64,000 nucleotides of DNA from Rutidosis leptorrhynchoides (taxonomy: Eukaryota; Streptophyta; Magnoliopsida; Asterales; Asteraceae): the NCBI RefSeq assembly GCF_046630445.1, contig NC_092334.1:104541501-104605500 (forward strand). Reading direction: 5' to 3'. Every line of letters begins with the position of its first letter. The stretch's first letter is position 1. The notes beneath the pieces are model-generated. The model was not told the origin of the DNA. It saw only the letters and a list, made by a program, of their open reading frames with translations, and did no database searches. A program made the translations under genes and the position numbers. Positions 24,250 to 36,550 of this stretch are shown piece by piece.

Positions 24250-24404
24250 GAGGACCAATTTACAGAAAAAAAATAAAACGCAAGAACAGCTCAAACCACA
24301 CACCACAACTCAAAAATACTGCGAAAACTGCACGGAAAAACCCGAGAAAAAACCCCCAAAATCACAATTTTTAACCGTTAATCACCAAATCTTTTACTAA
24401 AATC

Positions 24405-26430
24405 ATGTTGAGAAGGATGCTATCTAGGAATTACTCAAGAAAAACGGTAAATTTCTACACCTAAACACCATTTAATCCGAAATTAGTGTTCTTGAGCAAT
24501 TTTTTCCCCAATTTGATTTTGATGCTTTTTAGTGTAATTATGCTTAAATTGCTTATGTATTATGCTTGTATAACCTAGATTGATGCTGTTTAACATGATT
24601 AGAAGCCTTAAACTTCAAATTTTGAGTAATCTAGGGTTTGTGTTCTTGAGCAAATTTGGGGCTTTTTGATATAAACAGGTTATGGCCGATTTTTGTCATG
24701 AATTGTTGCTAAATTGAGTAGTGTAACATGTCTAGGTAGTTAAATGATCCAAACTTTGAGCCTAAACATGATTTTGAGAATTAAAGTGGACTTTTTCAAG
24801 TCTAAAATTCATGAACTTGATTTTTGAAAGATAATGCCATTTGAGACTTGTTTAATTGCTAGTAATGATTATTTTGACATGTTATTTAAGTTAAATGCTT
24901 ATGAACTTGGCGAACATTTTCGTATATGCTTATTTGAAAAAGTGTAGATTTGATGAAAATATGAAAATAAGCTTAAGTTTGATATAAATTGATCATGTCA
25001 TTGTAATTATTTTGATTGATGATTTTGCTGACACTAATGCATATTTGGATGCACAAAAAAATTGTGTTTGATGTGTTTTGCAGACTAAAAGGGGTGAATC
25101 TTCATCCCAAGCCCGCAATGCTCCTGCTGAGAATGTGAAACAACAGGAGGTGGATAACTACTACAAGCAGGATATACCTCATCCAGTCATGACCTTTTCC
25201 GATATGCACTTGGAAGAGTTGCACCCGAACCTGAGATTTGACAGACTTTGGATAGATTATCCAAAATATCAAAGGGGTTTGCATACTCTTCATTCTAAGG
25301 TTGTTGAGGTACCGAGGGTCATAGAATGGGGACCCTTAGAAGCTGTAGAATTGGCCGGGAGAATTAGGGAATTACTTGTACAGAGGTATGGTAATTCTTC
25401 TTTTAATGACTGGGTACGTTTATTCACCATGCGTAGACCTGTATATAAAGTATGGTGTGAACAATTGTTATGTAGTATAGAGTTGAATGATCGGGTAGCT
25501 AGTTTAACCGATCGTTCTTTTATTAGATTTTTGTTAGGCGGTTCGATGCGCCACATGTCTTTACTAGACATGGCTCAGGCTTTACGTATATATACGCCTG
25601 AGGAGTTAGCATCTGCCGATTGTAGAGGGTTGATACTAAACGGTAGAAAGATAGATGAAAATTTTGATACACACGGTGTGTGGAGTCAAATGACAAGCCA
25701 TCACCGTTTCAAAGGGGGAAATTACTCTTATTTGGATATAGATAGAGCCGAATTAAGAGTGATTCATAGGTTTTTAGCTAATTCGATTACACAAAGGGGT
25801 AAAAACAAGGAAAAAGTAAATGAACAGAATTTGTTTTACCATATGTGTATTCGAGACCCACAAAGCGCTGTAAGTATACCATATTGTGTGGGTTATTATT
25901 TATCAGCTATGGTTCGGGGGATGCGACCGCATAGCATAATAGGAGGTGGTATTTTTATTACTTTGATTGGTGAATATCTCGGTGTGGATATAAGTCGGGG
26001 GGGATTATTAGTAGAAGAACCAGAACCCCGCGATACTATAGGTTTAAATGTATACCATGGTGCGAAAGTTTTGAAGAGGCGAAATAACGCCGCAGTACGA
26101 TACCATGGTAGACATCCACAGGTGGAGAGAAACCAACAGCAAGGTAATGTAGGAGGGGGGAATGAGATGCAAGAAATGCAAAGGTTTATAGCTTCTCAGG
26201 AATACGAAAATGCTAGACAGAGAGCATTTGAAGATTGGCAAGTTCATCAGAACCAAATCATAGCTCATTGCCAACATATAGGTAGAAACTATATTCCTAC
26301 ACCGAAACCCATCTTCCCTCCCTGGTCTATAGAGATGCAGCCACCGTATCCTACGTATGACCCTGCCGAAGCATTCTATAGCACCTATGGTTATGCCTGG
26401 AACCCCTATTGGTACCAGTATCATCCCTAG
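24405..26430 (+). CDS. Athila ORF3 (ATHILA ORF-1-like), predicted two exons
   Basis: A third ORF downstream of pol, in the place where Athila elements carry an extra (sometimes called env-like) gene; the protein resembles the plant 'ATHILA ORF-1' family, of unknown function. The large frame has no usable ATG: it opens right after a 3' splice site (TTTTGCAG, ending 25083). A 14-codon Arg-rich exon begins at ATG 24405 and ends at 24446, followed by GTAAAT. Joining 24405-24446 to 25084-26430 keeps phase 0 and gives about 462 residues. Features seen are an N-terminal Gln/Ser-rich part, conserved central helices (RFLLGGSMRHMSL, GGIFITLIGEYLGVD) and a Tyr/Pro-rich C-terminus. I see no convincing signal peptide or transmembrane anchor. 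Intron use is predicted, not shown. Confidence 0.7.
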
Positions 26431-28497
26431 TTTACTTAGTTTTATTTATTTTGTAATCTGTAAATATTGATACGTTTAATACTTTTGTTAATATTGTAAT
26501 CATTTTTATAATTGTCTAACTTTTATTCTTAGATTTTAATAATTTTTGAATGTGGGGTAATATACCAAACTTCAAAAATATGTATATATGTTTGCAGTTT
26601 ATCTTATGTACACAACAGGGTGAAACAACGCATTTTCAAAGACTGGCATTAAGTTCAGCAAAAGCAACTAATTTTGACGACAAGATATATGTGAAATAAC
26701 AACAAGACGGAATGAACAAATGATGTGCACCATTTATCATTCAGCAAACAAACGCCAATATATTTGGAAACTTTGGTAAAATTTAATCATTTTCACACAA
26801 ATCACCCTCAATAATTTAAATTGTTACTGATTTCTTGCAAATGAGGGCATTGCAAGATCTTAAGTGTGGGAAGGGGTTAAATTCTTTCGGATTTTAAAAA
26901 TTTTTACTTTATACACTTGGTTACCATTAAAAATACTAGTAAAGCAGTAGTTGTATTAGAATCTAGTGCTCTCTGATAATAAAGAACAGCCCTGGTCTTA
27001 TATACTGACTACCCAATTCTAGTAAAATTTTTCAAAATTTTCAATTAAATGAACTAAAAATCATGTTTATACATATTTATGAACGATAAAACTAGGTTTT
27101 AACACCGAAATTATTGTTACCTCGGAAAGGACATAAATTGAGAAACAAACTAAAATGTTAAAATTCATTTAAAATGGAATAGAGGACGATAAAAAGGAAA
27201 ATAAAAGCCAAGTGTGGGAAAATTTACCAAGTTATCTTAAACATATGTCACATATATCTGTAACAAATAACTGAAAATACTTTTGCTTTGGACTAAACTA
27301 AACTGTTTTAACTGATGAAAGAAAAGAAGAGATGGATCTACACGATGAATCAATTCCATCATTAAAAGGAAGTAAAGTCTTTCGAAAAAGACACGCGCTT
27401 CTTGATTTAGGTCATGAAGTTGTCGTCCAGACCAGCTGTAGGTTGACGAAAAATCTAGAAAAGTCATCACTAAAATCAGCAGGAAATCCACGGACCTCAG
27501 CATTAAACAGGGTCGCCAAGTGGTCAGATTTATCCTAACCATGAGAAGGATTTATCTCGTACAATGGGGGGCACCATGCAAATTAGCTGGACAAGACTAA
27601 TGAATCAGATCCCCAGAAAGGATAATCTCCTTAAAGATTAAAAATCAGCTTTTAAGACTGATATTACTCAATCCTAGAGATTGACCTTAAAGATTGAGAA
27701 TTACAAACTCATGGAATTCAATGATATCTAAACTCGAGCTTGAACGAGAAAATATTTTGATCAAAATTACAAACCGATTTGTTTTCTGAAAACCCTATTT
27801 TCAATGCGTTCATTACCATTGAACGTAAAATCCTAGGAATTCACCTGGAATTCATTAGGTCACCTGAACCAAATCGGGTGTCAACCGTAAGAACGGTGGT
27901 TGCATAGTGGTCAAAGACAGGACCTTGTGCCATACCGAAAAATTATAAGGGTGAGCTTTACTATTGCTCCTACCAAGGATAGTAATTGCGTCCAACACGT
28001 TATAGACCATAATTAAAAGCATGTCAGGAGACATTGCCTTAACAGTTGCTTGTTCAACGCTTTCCTTTCAACCGGACGGTAGTTTACCGAAAGGTAATAT
28101 ACGGGACAAGTAAACTGGACTTGTTGCTTTCCAAATACAAGGTTAGCAAGTGGGTGACACAAAACCATAAGTTTTGAGCTAAAATTTTCAAATCTGAAAC
28201 CCACCAAACCCACAAAAATATTTTGCAAACACCGGTAAAGGGTTATTCCGGAAAACTTATCTAGGGTAAAAACTAGATTTAATTTTCAAAAGATCAAATG
28301 TTTTCATAAAGATCCAATTTCCTTAATGGATCTAAATTTTTATAGTCATGTGGGACTGTAAACCATATCGTTACTACCATTGTTTATACCGCCGTATAGA
28401 AATCACTGATGTACAAAGTGTGAAGAATAAAGAAGTGATTCTAGTATTTCAAGACGATATTGCTTGAGGACAAGCAACGCTCAAGTGTGGGAATATT
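26431..28497 (+). other. Athila A conserved 3' noncoding region
   Basis: Two kilobases between ORF3 and the 3' LTR without a credible sense ORF. It aligns closely over most of its length with the Athila B region 33769-35700 on the other strand. It contains polypurine-like motifs at 26862-26876, 27210-27220 and 28483-28493; the last, 4 bases from the LTR, is the likely plus-strand primer. Confidence 0.65.
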
Positions 28498-30486
28498 TGA
28501 TAACGCTAAAAACGAACATATATTTCATAGCATTATTCCTCAAGAAAGACAAGCTTTTAGTTACAATTGTTCTATTTACAAGTGATATTCGTTTAAATAA
28601 TAAAAGGTGAAGACAAAAGACAGATTCAACGAATTGAAGACGCAAACGACCAAAAAGCTCAAAAGTACAAAAGACAATCAAAGAGGTTCCAATTATTGAT
28701 AAGAAACGTCTCGAAATTACAAGAGTACAAGTTACAAAACGCAAAGTACAAGATATTAAATTGTACGCAAGGACGTTCGAAAATCCGGAACCTGGACCAG
28801 AGTCAACTCTCAGCGCTCGACACAACGGACTAAAAATTACAAGTCAACTATGCACATAAATATAATATAATATTTAAATAATTCTTATAATTATTTAATA
28901 TATTATATTTATATTTAAACCGTCGGTAAACAAAGAGCCAAACTCCTCTGAGCTGTAAAAGTAAACTCTGCGACTCGCGGAGTTTGAAGGCCAAAAAGGC
29001 CGCGAGTCGCGGAGCCCCCAGTTTTAAAACTCCCTATAAAGCAAACCGAAATCTGATCATTTTCATCATCTTTTTCTTCTTCTTCTCATACGTAAAATAT
29101 ATATATATATTTATAATTTATATTTTAATTTTAATTATAATTCTAATAATAAGGGTATGTTAGCAAATGTTGTAAGGGTGTAAGTCGAAATTCTGTCCGT
29201 GTAACGCTACGCTATTTTTAATCATTGTAAGTTATGTTCAACCTTTTTACATTAATGTCTCATAGCTAAGTTATTATTATGCTTATTTAAAACGAAGTAA
29301 TCATGATGTTGGGCTAATTAATAAAATTGGGTAATTGGGCTTTGTACCATAATTGGGGTTTGGACAAAAGAACGACACTTGTGGAAATTAGACTATGGGC
29401 TATTAATGGGCTTTATATTTGTTTAACTAAATGATAGTTTGTTAATGTTAATATAAAGATTTACAATTGGGCGTCCCTATAAATTACCATATACACTCAA
29501 TCGGACACGATGGGCGGGGTATTTATATGTACGAATAATCGTTCATTTAACCGGACACGGAAATGGATTAATAGTTAATAAACTTGTTGAAACAGGGGTG
29601 AATTACATTCAAGGGTAATTGGTGTAATTGTTAACAAAGTAGTAAAACCTTGGTTTACACGCAGTCGATAACCTGGTGTATTCATTAAACAAAGTATTAA
29701 AACCTTGTTACAATTCGAATCCCCAATTAGTTGGAATATTTAACTTCGGGTATAAGGATAATTTGACGAGGACACTCGCACTTTATATTTATGACTGATG
29801 GACTGTTATGGACAAAAACCAGACGGACATATTAAATAATCCAGGACAAAGGACAATTAACCCATGGGTATAAAACTAAAATCAACACGTCAAACATCAT
29901 GATTACGGAAGTTTAAATAAGCATAATTCTTTTATTTCATATTTAATTTCCTTTATTTTATATTTAATTGCACTTCTAATTATCGCATTTTTATTGTTAT
30001 TGTATTTAATCGCACTTTTAATTATCGCACTTTTTAATTATCGCAAGTTTATTTTATCGCACTTTTATTATTCGCAATTTCATTTATCGTTATTTACTTC
30101 ATGCTTTAATTTAAGTCTTGTATTTATTTTTAATATTTTACATTTGGTTTTAACTGCGACTAAAGTTTTAAAATCGACAAACCGGTCATTAAACGGTAAA
30201 AACCCCCCTTTATAATAATAATATTACTTATATATATATTTGTATTTTTATAAAAGTAAACTAATATAGCGTTGAGCTTTGTTTAAAAAAGATTCCCTGT
30301 GGAACGAACCGGACTTACTAAAAACTACACTACTGTACGATTAGGTACACTGCCTATAAGTGTTGTAGCAAGGTTTAAGTATATCCATTCTATAAATAAA
30401 TAAATATCTTGTGTAAAATTGTATCGTATTTAATAGTGTTTCGTTGTAAAATTTAATAGTATTATATACCACCTCGCGACACATCA
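28498..30486 (+). repeat. Athila A 3' LTR
   Basis: A 1,989 bp copy of 13692-15683. The paired palindromes are at 28963-28985 (centre 28974) and around centre 29006, with TATAAA at 29035-29040. The 5' and 3' LTRs each carry a different single CpG-type change in the first palindrome. Confidence 0.95.
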
Positions 30487-31354
30487 ATAATTAATTATAT
30501 ATTATATTAAATTCACATGCATAGTTGACTTGTAATTTTTGTTCCGATAAGTCGTACCTCATCACTCGACTTATGTCCCGGTTCCGGTTTTTCAAATGTC
30601 ATTTCGTACGCTGAGAAAACTTGTATTTTACATTTCGTGTCACGTACCTTTGTCAAAATATAGCCATAAATTATCCCTAAACTATACCACTCAAAGTATA
30701 TCTTAAACTTTCGAGTATTTTGGTCATTTACTTCTATAAATCATCGTCTCGCTATTTGTTAATATATATATAATAACAATTCGCTTTTATGACCAAGTTA
30801 ATATTATATTTTATCGTATTGTTAAATATATATTTTCAATATTAATAAACACGTTTTAAAATACATATCGCAAGTTACTCATATATCTATTTCCAACAGT
30901 TAATATTCTTTATTATTGTATGTGTCCAAATTACGTTATTTAAACAAACACTTTACCATTTATTCCGAATACCGTTAAGAATGGATGATTTCCTAAATCA
31001 ACGTGAACCTCACAACAGAGACCCGTAATAATATCATAATCCTTAAGAGACTCATTAAATATCTTTTAATTCAATCGTTTGGCATAATCTTTAATTCCGT
31101 AGTTGAATATATATCAATCAGATAATCAAACCAATAAGTTTAATGCACAGTATCATTTACTTAACACTTTGTTATGTTTTCAAGTTATAGTATATGTATC
31201 TATTTACATATAATTGTTCGCGAATCATTGAGAACAATCGAAGGGTAATTGAATAATTCAAAATTTTGAGATTCAACTTCATAGACTTTGCTTATCGTGT
31301 TGGAAACTTTAAAGATTAAGTTTAAATTTGATCAGAAATTTTCGGGTCATCACA
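30487..31354 (-). repeat. Element 1 right LTR, second part
   Basis: Resumes with the second ATAAT copy and ends GGGTCATCACA, followed by the AAGAC duplication at 31355-31359. It matches 7107-7984. Confidence 0.93.
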
Positions 31355-31822
31355 AAGACCGACCTCATTGATGCAATTAAATGGTTCTGGGAAACGGGGG
31401 AAATTTCTAGGGGTTGTAATGCATCTATTGTAACTTTGATCCCAAAAAAGAAAGACGCGTTAGGATTGAGCGACTATAGACCTATTTGTTTATTCGGAAG
31501 CTACTATAAAATAGTTGCTAAAATCCTATCGAATCGTCTTAGAAAAGTTCTACCATCTCTTATGGGACTGGAACAAAGTGCGTTCCTCAAAGATAGACTT
31601 ATTCCTGATGGTATTCTAATCGCAAATGAAACAATTGAATTTCTTCGTTCTAACCGGAACAAAAGGTGTCATCTTCAAGGTTGACTTTGAAAAGGCGTTC
31701 GATAGCCTAAATTGGAAATTTTGTTAGACGTCATGAAATGCATGGGTTTCGGTGAAAGATGGAGGAAATGGATTTCAACGTGTCTTAGTTCGGCCTCAAT
31801 ATCCATTCTAGTTAATGGTGCT
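31355..31822 (+). pseudogene. LINE reverse transcriptase, continued fragment
   Basis: Reading resumes from TDLIDAIKWFW and continues the RT interrupted at 5102. Visible are the LIPKKKDA and SDYRPICLFGSYYKI blocks and the FEKAFDSLNW motif that carries the first catalytic Asp. A one-base shift near 31670 and another near 31722 break the frame. The sequence ends at 31822 where the Athila B LTR begins, so the FADD-type motif, RNase H and 3' end of the LINE are not in the window. Confidence 0.9.
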
Positions 31823-32055
31823 TGATGTGTGCGAGGTGTAGTACGAAATAGATTATATTTTACTACGAAATACTATTAAATACGATATAATTTTACACAA
31901 GTTATTTATTTATTTATTGAATGGATATACCTAAACCTTGCTACAACACTTATAGGCAGTGTACCTAATCGTAGAGTAGTGTAGTTTTTAGTAAGTCCGG
32001 TTCGTTCCACAGGGAGCTGGCTAAGTTTAACGCTATATTTATTTTAAACTATATT

Positions 32056-32091
<36 letters not shown>

Positions 32092-33768
32092 TAGTATTAT
32101 TATTATTATAAAAGGAGGTTTTTAACGTTTAGTGACCGGTTTGTCGATTTTATGTCTTAAGTCACAATTAAAACTTAATGTAAAATATTAAATATTAATA
32201 CAACTTAATTTAAAGCGTAAAGTAAATGACCAAAAATAAAAGTGCGATAATTAAAAGTGCGATAATTTAAAGTACGATAAATAAAATGACGAAAATTAAA
32301 ATGACGGTAAATAAAAGTACGATGAGATATAAAATAAAGGAATTATGCTTATTTAAACTTCCGTAATTATGATGTTTGACGTGTTGATTTTAATTTATTA
32401 CCATGGGTTAATTGTCTTTTGTCCTGGATTATTCGATATGTCCATCTGGTTTTGTCCATAATAGTCCATCAGTCATAATTATAAAGTGCGAGAGTCTTCG
32501 CCAAATTAACCTTATACCCGAAGTCAAATATTCCAACTAATTGGGGATTCGAACTGTAACAAGGTCTTGATACTTTGTTTAATGAATACACCAGGTTATC
32601 AACTGCGTGTAATCCAAGGTTTTAATACTTTGTTAACAATTACACCAATTACCCTTGAATGTAATCCACCCCTGTTTTAATGAGTCCAGTGACAATTAAT
32701 CCATCCCCGTGTCCGGTCAAATAAATAATTATTAGTATTTATAGATATCCCGCCCACCGTACCCAGTCAAGCGTATGTGGTTATATATAAACACGTCAAA
32801 TTATAAATCTCTATATTAAATCAACGAGATATCATTTAATTAATATAAATCACATTAATAGCCCATAGTTTAATTTTCACAAGTGTCGGTCTTTTGTCCA
32901 AACCCCAATTATGGTCCAAAGCCCAATAACCCCATCTTAATATTTAGTCTAACATCACGATTACTTCGGCTTAAATAAACATAATAATAACTTAGCTACG
33001 AGACATTAATTTAAAAAGGTTGAACATAACTTACAATGAGTATTAATCGCGTAGTGTTACACGGACAGAAATTCGACTTACAAACTTAAAACATTCGCCA
33101 CTATAACCTTATTATTATTAACTTAATTTTAAAATTATAATTATAAAATAAATATATATATTTGAGAGAGAGTGAAATCAGTAGGATATGGTGTACTCAA
33201 ACTCGGCAGAAAAAGTTCCAATTTATAGGACTTGGCCATGTACAGTAAGCCATGCGATCGCATGGAATTTAGGCATGCTGGCCATGCGATCGCATGCAGC
33301 CAAATCCTGTTCCAGTTGATTCCAAAACGTGGGCTGCTGCGATATATTTAATATATAATATAATATAATATAATTTTATATAATTATATATATATTATAT
33401 TATATTCTTGTGCATAGTTGACTCATAATTTTAGGTCCGTTGCGTCGCGCGTTGATAGTTGGTTCATGTCCCGGTTTCGGATTTTTGAACGTCCTTTCGT
33501 ACGATTTAATATCTTGTACTTTGCGTTTTGCGGCTTGTACTCTTGTAATTTCTAGACATTTCTCATCAATAAATTGAACCACTTGGATTGTACTTTGTAC
33601 TTTTTAGCATTTTGATCGTTTGCGTCTTCAAATCGTCGAATCCGTCCATTTGTCTTCACCTTTTGATATTTAAACGAATATCACTTGTAAATAGAACAAT
33701 TGCAACTAAAATCTTGTCTTTCTTGAAGGATAATGCTATGAAATATATGTTCGTTTTTAGCATTATCA
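31823..33768 (-). repeat. Athila B 3' LTR
   Basis: 1,946 bp, matching the Athila A LTR over most of its length on the opposite strand but clearly diverged. It contains an (AT)n run near 32060-32088, the TATCGCA-type array (about 32230-32340) and its own palindrome pair. Confidence 0.92.
33222..33297 (-). promoter_or_regulatory. Paired palindromes and TATA box, Athila B LTR
   Basis: On the minus strand, palindromes at 33297-33282 and 33265-33250 (core ATGCGATCGCAT, centres 33289.5 and 33257.5, spacing 32 bp) are followed by TATAAA at 33227-33222. They lie 478 and 510 bp from the LTR start, compared with 476 and 508 in Athila A, yet the palindrome sequence is different and equals the Element 1 core. 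Confidence 0.8.
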
Positions 33769-36365
33769 AATATTTCCACACTTGAGCGTTGCTTGTCCTC
33801 AAGCAATATAGAACTTGAATATAACTTTACTAGAATCATTTCTTTATTCTTCACACTTTGTACATTAGTGTTTTTAATATGGCAGTATGAACAATGATAG
33901 TAACGTTATGGTTTACAGTCCCACATGACTATAAAAATTTAGATCCTTTAGGAAATTGGATCTTTATGAAAATATTTGATCTTTTGAAAATTCATTCTAG
34001 CTTTTACCCTAGATAAGTTTTCCGGAATAACCCTTCACCGGAGTTTACAAAATGTTTTTGTGGGTTTTGTGGGTTTCAGATTTGAAAATATTAGCTCAAA
34101 ACTTATGGTTTTGTGTCACCCGCTTGCTAACCTTGTATTAGGAAAACAACACTTCCAGTTTACTTGTTCCGTATATTACCTTTCGATGGACTACCGTCTG
34201 GTTGTAAAGGAAAGCGTTGAACAAGCAACTGTTAAGGCAATGTCTAATGACATGCTTTTGATTTTGGTCTATATCGTGTTGGATGCAATTACTATCCTTT
34301 GTAGGAGCAATAGTAAAGATCACCCTATAGTTTTTCGGTCTGGCACAAGGTCCTGTCTTCGACCATGCTATGCAACCACTGTTCTTACGGTTGATACCCG
34401 ATTTAGTTCAGGTGACCTAATGATTTCCGGTGAATTCTTAGAATTTTACGTTCAATGGGAATGAACGCATTGAAAATGGGTTTCCAGAAAACAAATCGGT
34501 TTGTAATTTGATCAAAATATTTTCTCGTTCAAGCTTGAGTTTAGATATCATCGAATTTCATGAGTTTGTATTCTCAATCTTTAAGGTCAATCTCAAGGAT
34601 TGAGTAATATCGGGCTTAAATGCTGATTTTTTTTTTTTTTTGATCTTTAAGGAGATTATCCTTTTGGGGGATCTGATTCATTAGTCTTATAAGCTAATTT
34701 GCACGGTGCCCCCTCCATTGTACGAGATAGATCCTCTCATGGTTAGGATAAGTCTGACCATTTGGCGACCCTGTTTGATGCTGAGGTCCGTGGATTTCCA
34801 GCTGATTTTCGAGAAAACTTTTCAAGGTTTTTCGTAGACTCTACAACTGGTCTGGACGACAACTTCCTGACCTAAATCAAGAAGCGCTTGTCTTTTTCTC
34901 GGAAGACTTTACTTCCTTTTAAATTCTATTTATATTACAATAAACTTGGTAAAACTGATTAATATCGTCCAAAACAAAAGTATCTTCAATTATTTGTACA
35001 AAAATATGTGATATATGTTCTAAATAACTTGGTAAATTTTTCCCACACTTGGCTTTTATTTTTCTTTCTTTGCCTTTTTATTCTTTTCTATTCCATTTTA
35101 AATGAATTCAAGCGTTTTGGGTTGTTTCTCAATTTATGTCCTTTCCGAGGTAACAATAATTTCGGTGTTAACACCTAGTTTTATCGTTCATAAATATGTA
35201 TAAACATGATTTTGAGTTCATTTAGTTGAAAAATTTTTAAAATTTTTACTAGAAGTGGGTAGTCAGAGTATAAGACTAGGGCTGTTCTTTATTATCAGAG
35301 AGCACTAGATTCTAATGCAACTACTACGTTACTAGTAAAGTTTAACGGTGGCTATTAAACCAAGTGTATAAGTCAATTTTTTTTTAAAACCGAAAGAATT
35401 TAATCCCTTCCCACACTTAAGATCTTACAATGCCCACATTTGCAAAAAATCAGTAACTATTTAAATTATTGAGGATGATTAGCGTAGAAAAATGATTAAA
35501 TTTTACCAAAGTTTTCAAATATATTGTTGTTTGTTTGAATGATAAATGGTGCACATCATTTGTTCATCTTGCAGTTGTTATTTCACATATATTTTGCATC
35601 TTGTCGTCAAAATTAGTTGCTTTTGCTGAAATTAATGCCAGTCTTTGAAAATGCGATGTTTTACTCTGTTGTGTACAATTCATAATATACATACAATACA
35701 AATATAAACATGCATGGTAATTTGAAATGGAACTTAATATCCCACTTTCAAATTACAAAAATGAAATATGCATTAGTGTTAGCAAAATAACAAATTAAAA
35801 CAATTACAATAACATGTTTAATCCATATTAAACTTATACTCATTTCCTTATTTTTTTCAATTCTTCAATTTTTCAAATAAGCATATATGAAAAGTTATGC
35901 AAAGTTCATAAGCATTCAAATCAAATAACATGTTAAAATAACCATTACTAGCAATTAAACAAGTTTCAAATGGCATTTATTTCAAAATAATCAAGTTCAT
36001 GAATTTTAGACTTAAAAAGTCCACTTTGATGCTCAAAAATCATGTTTATGATCAAGGTTTGGATCATTTAGTAACCTAAACATGTTACAAAACTTAATTT
36101 AGCAATAATTCATAACAAAAATCGGCCATAACCTGTTTATATCAAAAAGCCCCAAATTGCTCAAGAACACAAACCCTAGATTTCTAAAAAATTTGAAGTT
36201 TAAGGATTAAAATCATGACAAATAGCATCAATCTAGGTTATACAAGTATAATATACTAATAATTTAACTCTAATTACACTAGAAATCATCAAAATTAAAT
36301 TAGGTAAAATTTGCTCAAGAACACTAAAATTCGAATTTAAAGAGTTTTAGGGGTGGAATCGTTAC
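33769..36365 (-). other. Athila B 3' noncoding region and ORF3 intron remnant
   Basis: Aligns on the minus strand with Athila A 26431-28497, then with the ORF3 intron (about 24447-25060). ORF3 exon 2 is missing: the junction is near 35740-35790. Polypurine-like AAGTGTGGG motifs are at about 33775, 35041 and 35409 (minus strand). The + strand frame at 34060-34464 is antisense to the element and I do not call it a gene. Confidence 0.7.
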
Positions 36366-36395
36366 CTTCTTTGAAAAACTTTTGAACAAACGCAT
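36366..36395 (-). pseudogene. Athila B ORF3 exon 1 remnant
   Basis: The reverse strand from 36395 reads MRLFKSFSKK and ends exactly before GTAACG, a 5' splice site. It matches the position and basic character of Athila A exon 1 (24405-24446) while differing in sequence. Exon 2 is deleted, so it cannot make ORF3. Confidence 0.6.
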
Positions 36396-36550
36396 GATTA
36401 GAGCGGATTATAGCAAGAAATTTGGTGAATTTTGGTTGAAAAATTATGATTTTAGGGGGAGTTTGGTGGGTTTGTTCGTGTATGTGTGTGTGGAAAATGG
36501 AGACAGAGAACCAGCTCGCTGAGCTTTTGATACTTGACCTATTCTGGGCC

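Larger units (their letters stand above)
13692..30486 (+). mobile_element. Athila A: Ty3/gypsy Athila-type LTR retrotransposon
   Basis: A 16,795 bp element bounded by TGATAATGC...GACACATCA and flanked by ATAAT (13687-13691 and 30487-30491), inserted in the right LTR of Element 1. It has LTRs of 1,992 and 1,989 bp, a tRNA-Asp primer site, gag-protease-RT-RNase H-integrase, a small Cys/His ORF, a spliced-looking third ORF and a 2 kb conserved 3' noncoding region. I counted about a dozen LTR differences (about 0.6%), so it is young and younger than its host. Gag-pol is nevertheless broken by four stops. Confidence 0.95.
5103..31354 (-). mobile_element. Element 1: non-autonomous LTR retrotransposon (carries nested Athila A)
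   Basis: An LTR retrotransposon inserted into the LINE, bounded by TG...CA and flanked by AAGAC. Orientation is minus: the initiator-Met tRNA primer site abuts the right LTR and the purine tract abuts the left LTR. Without the nested Athila A it is about 9.45 kb: LTRs of 2,882 and about 2,850 bp around a 3,720 bp internal region. No protease, RT or integrase is encoded, only one small ORF at 10762-11319. About 37 differences between the LTRs (about 1.3%, counted by eye) indicate a fairly recent insertion. Shared LTR ends and purine tract with Element 4 suggest that a Tekay-like relative could supply enzymes in trans. Confidence 0.92.

Noticed and set aside
34060..34464. 134-codon + strand ORF within Athila B
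   Set aside because: It is antisense to the element, its Athila A counterpart (28013-28228, minus) is broken, and conservation there is better explained by the noncoding 3' region.
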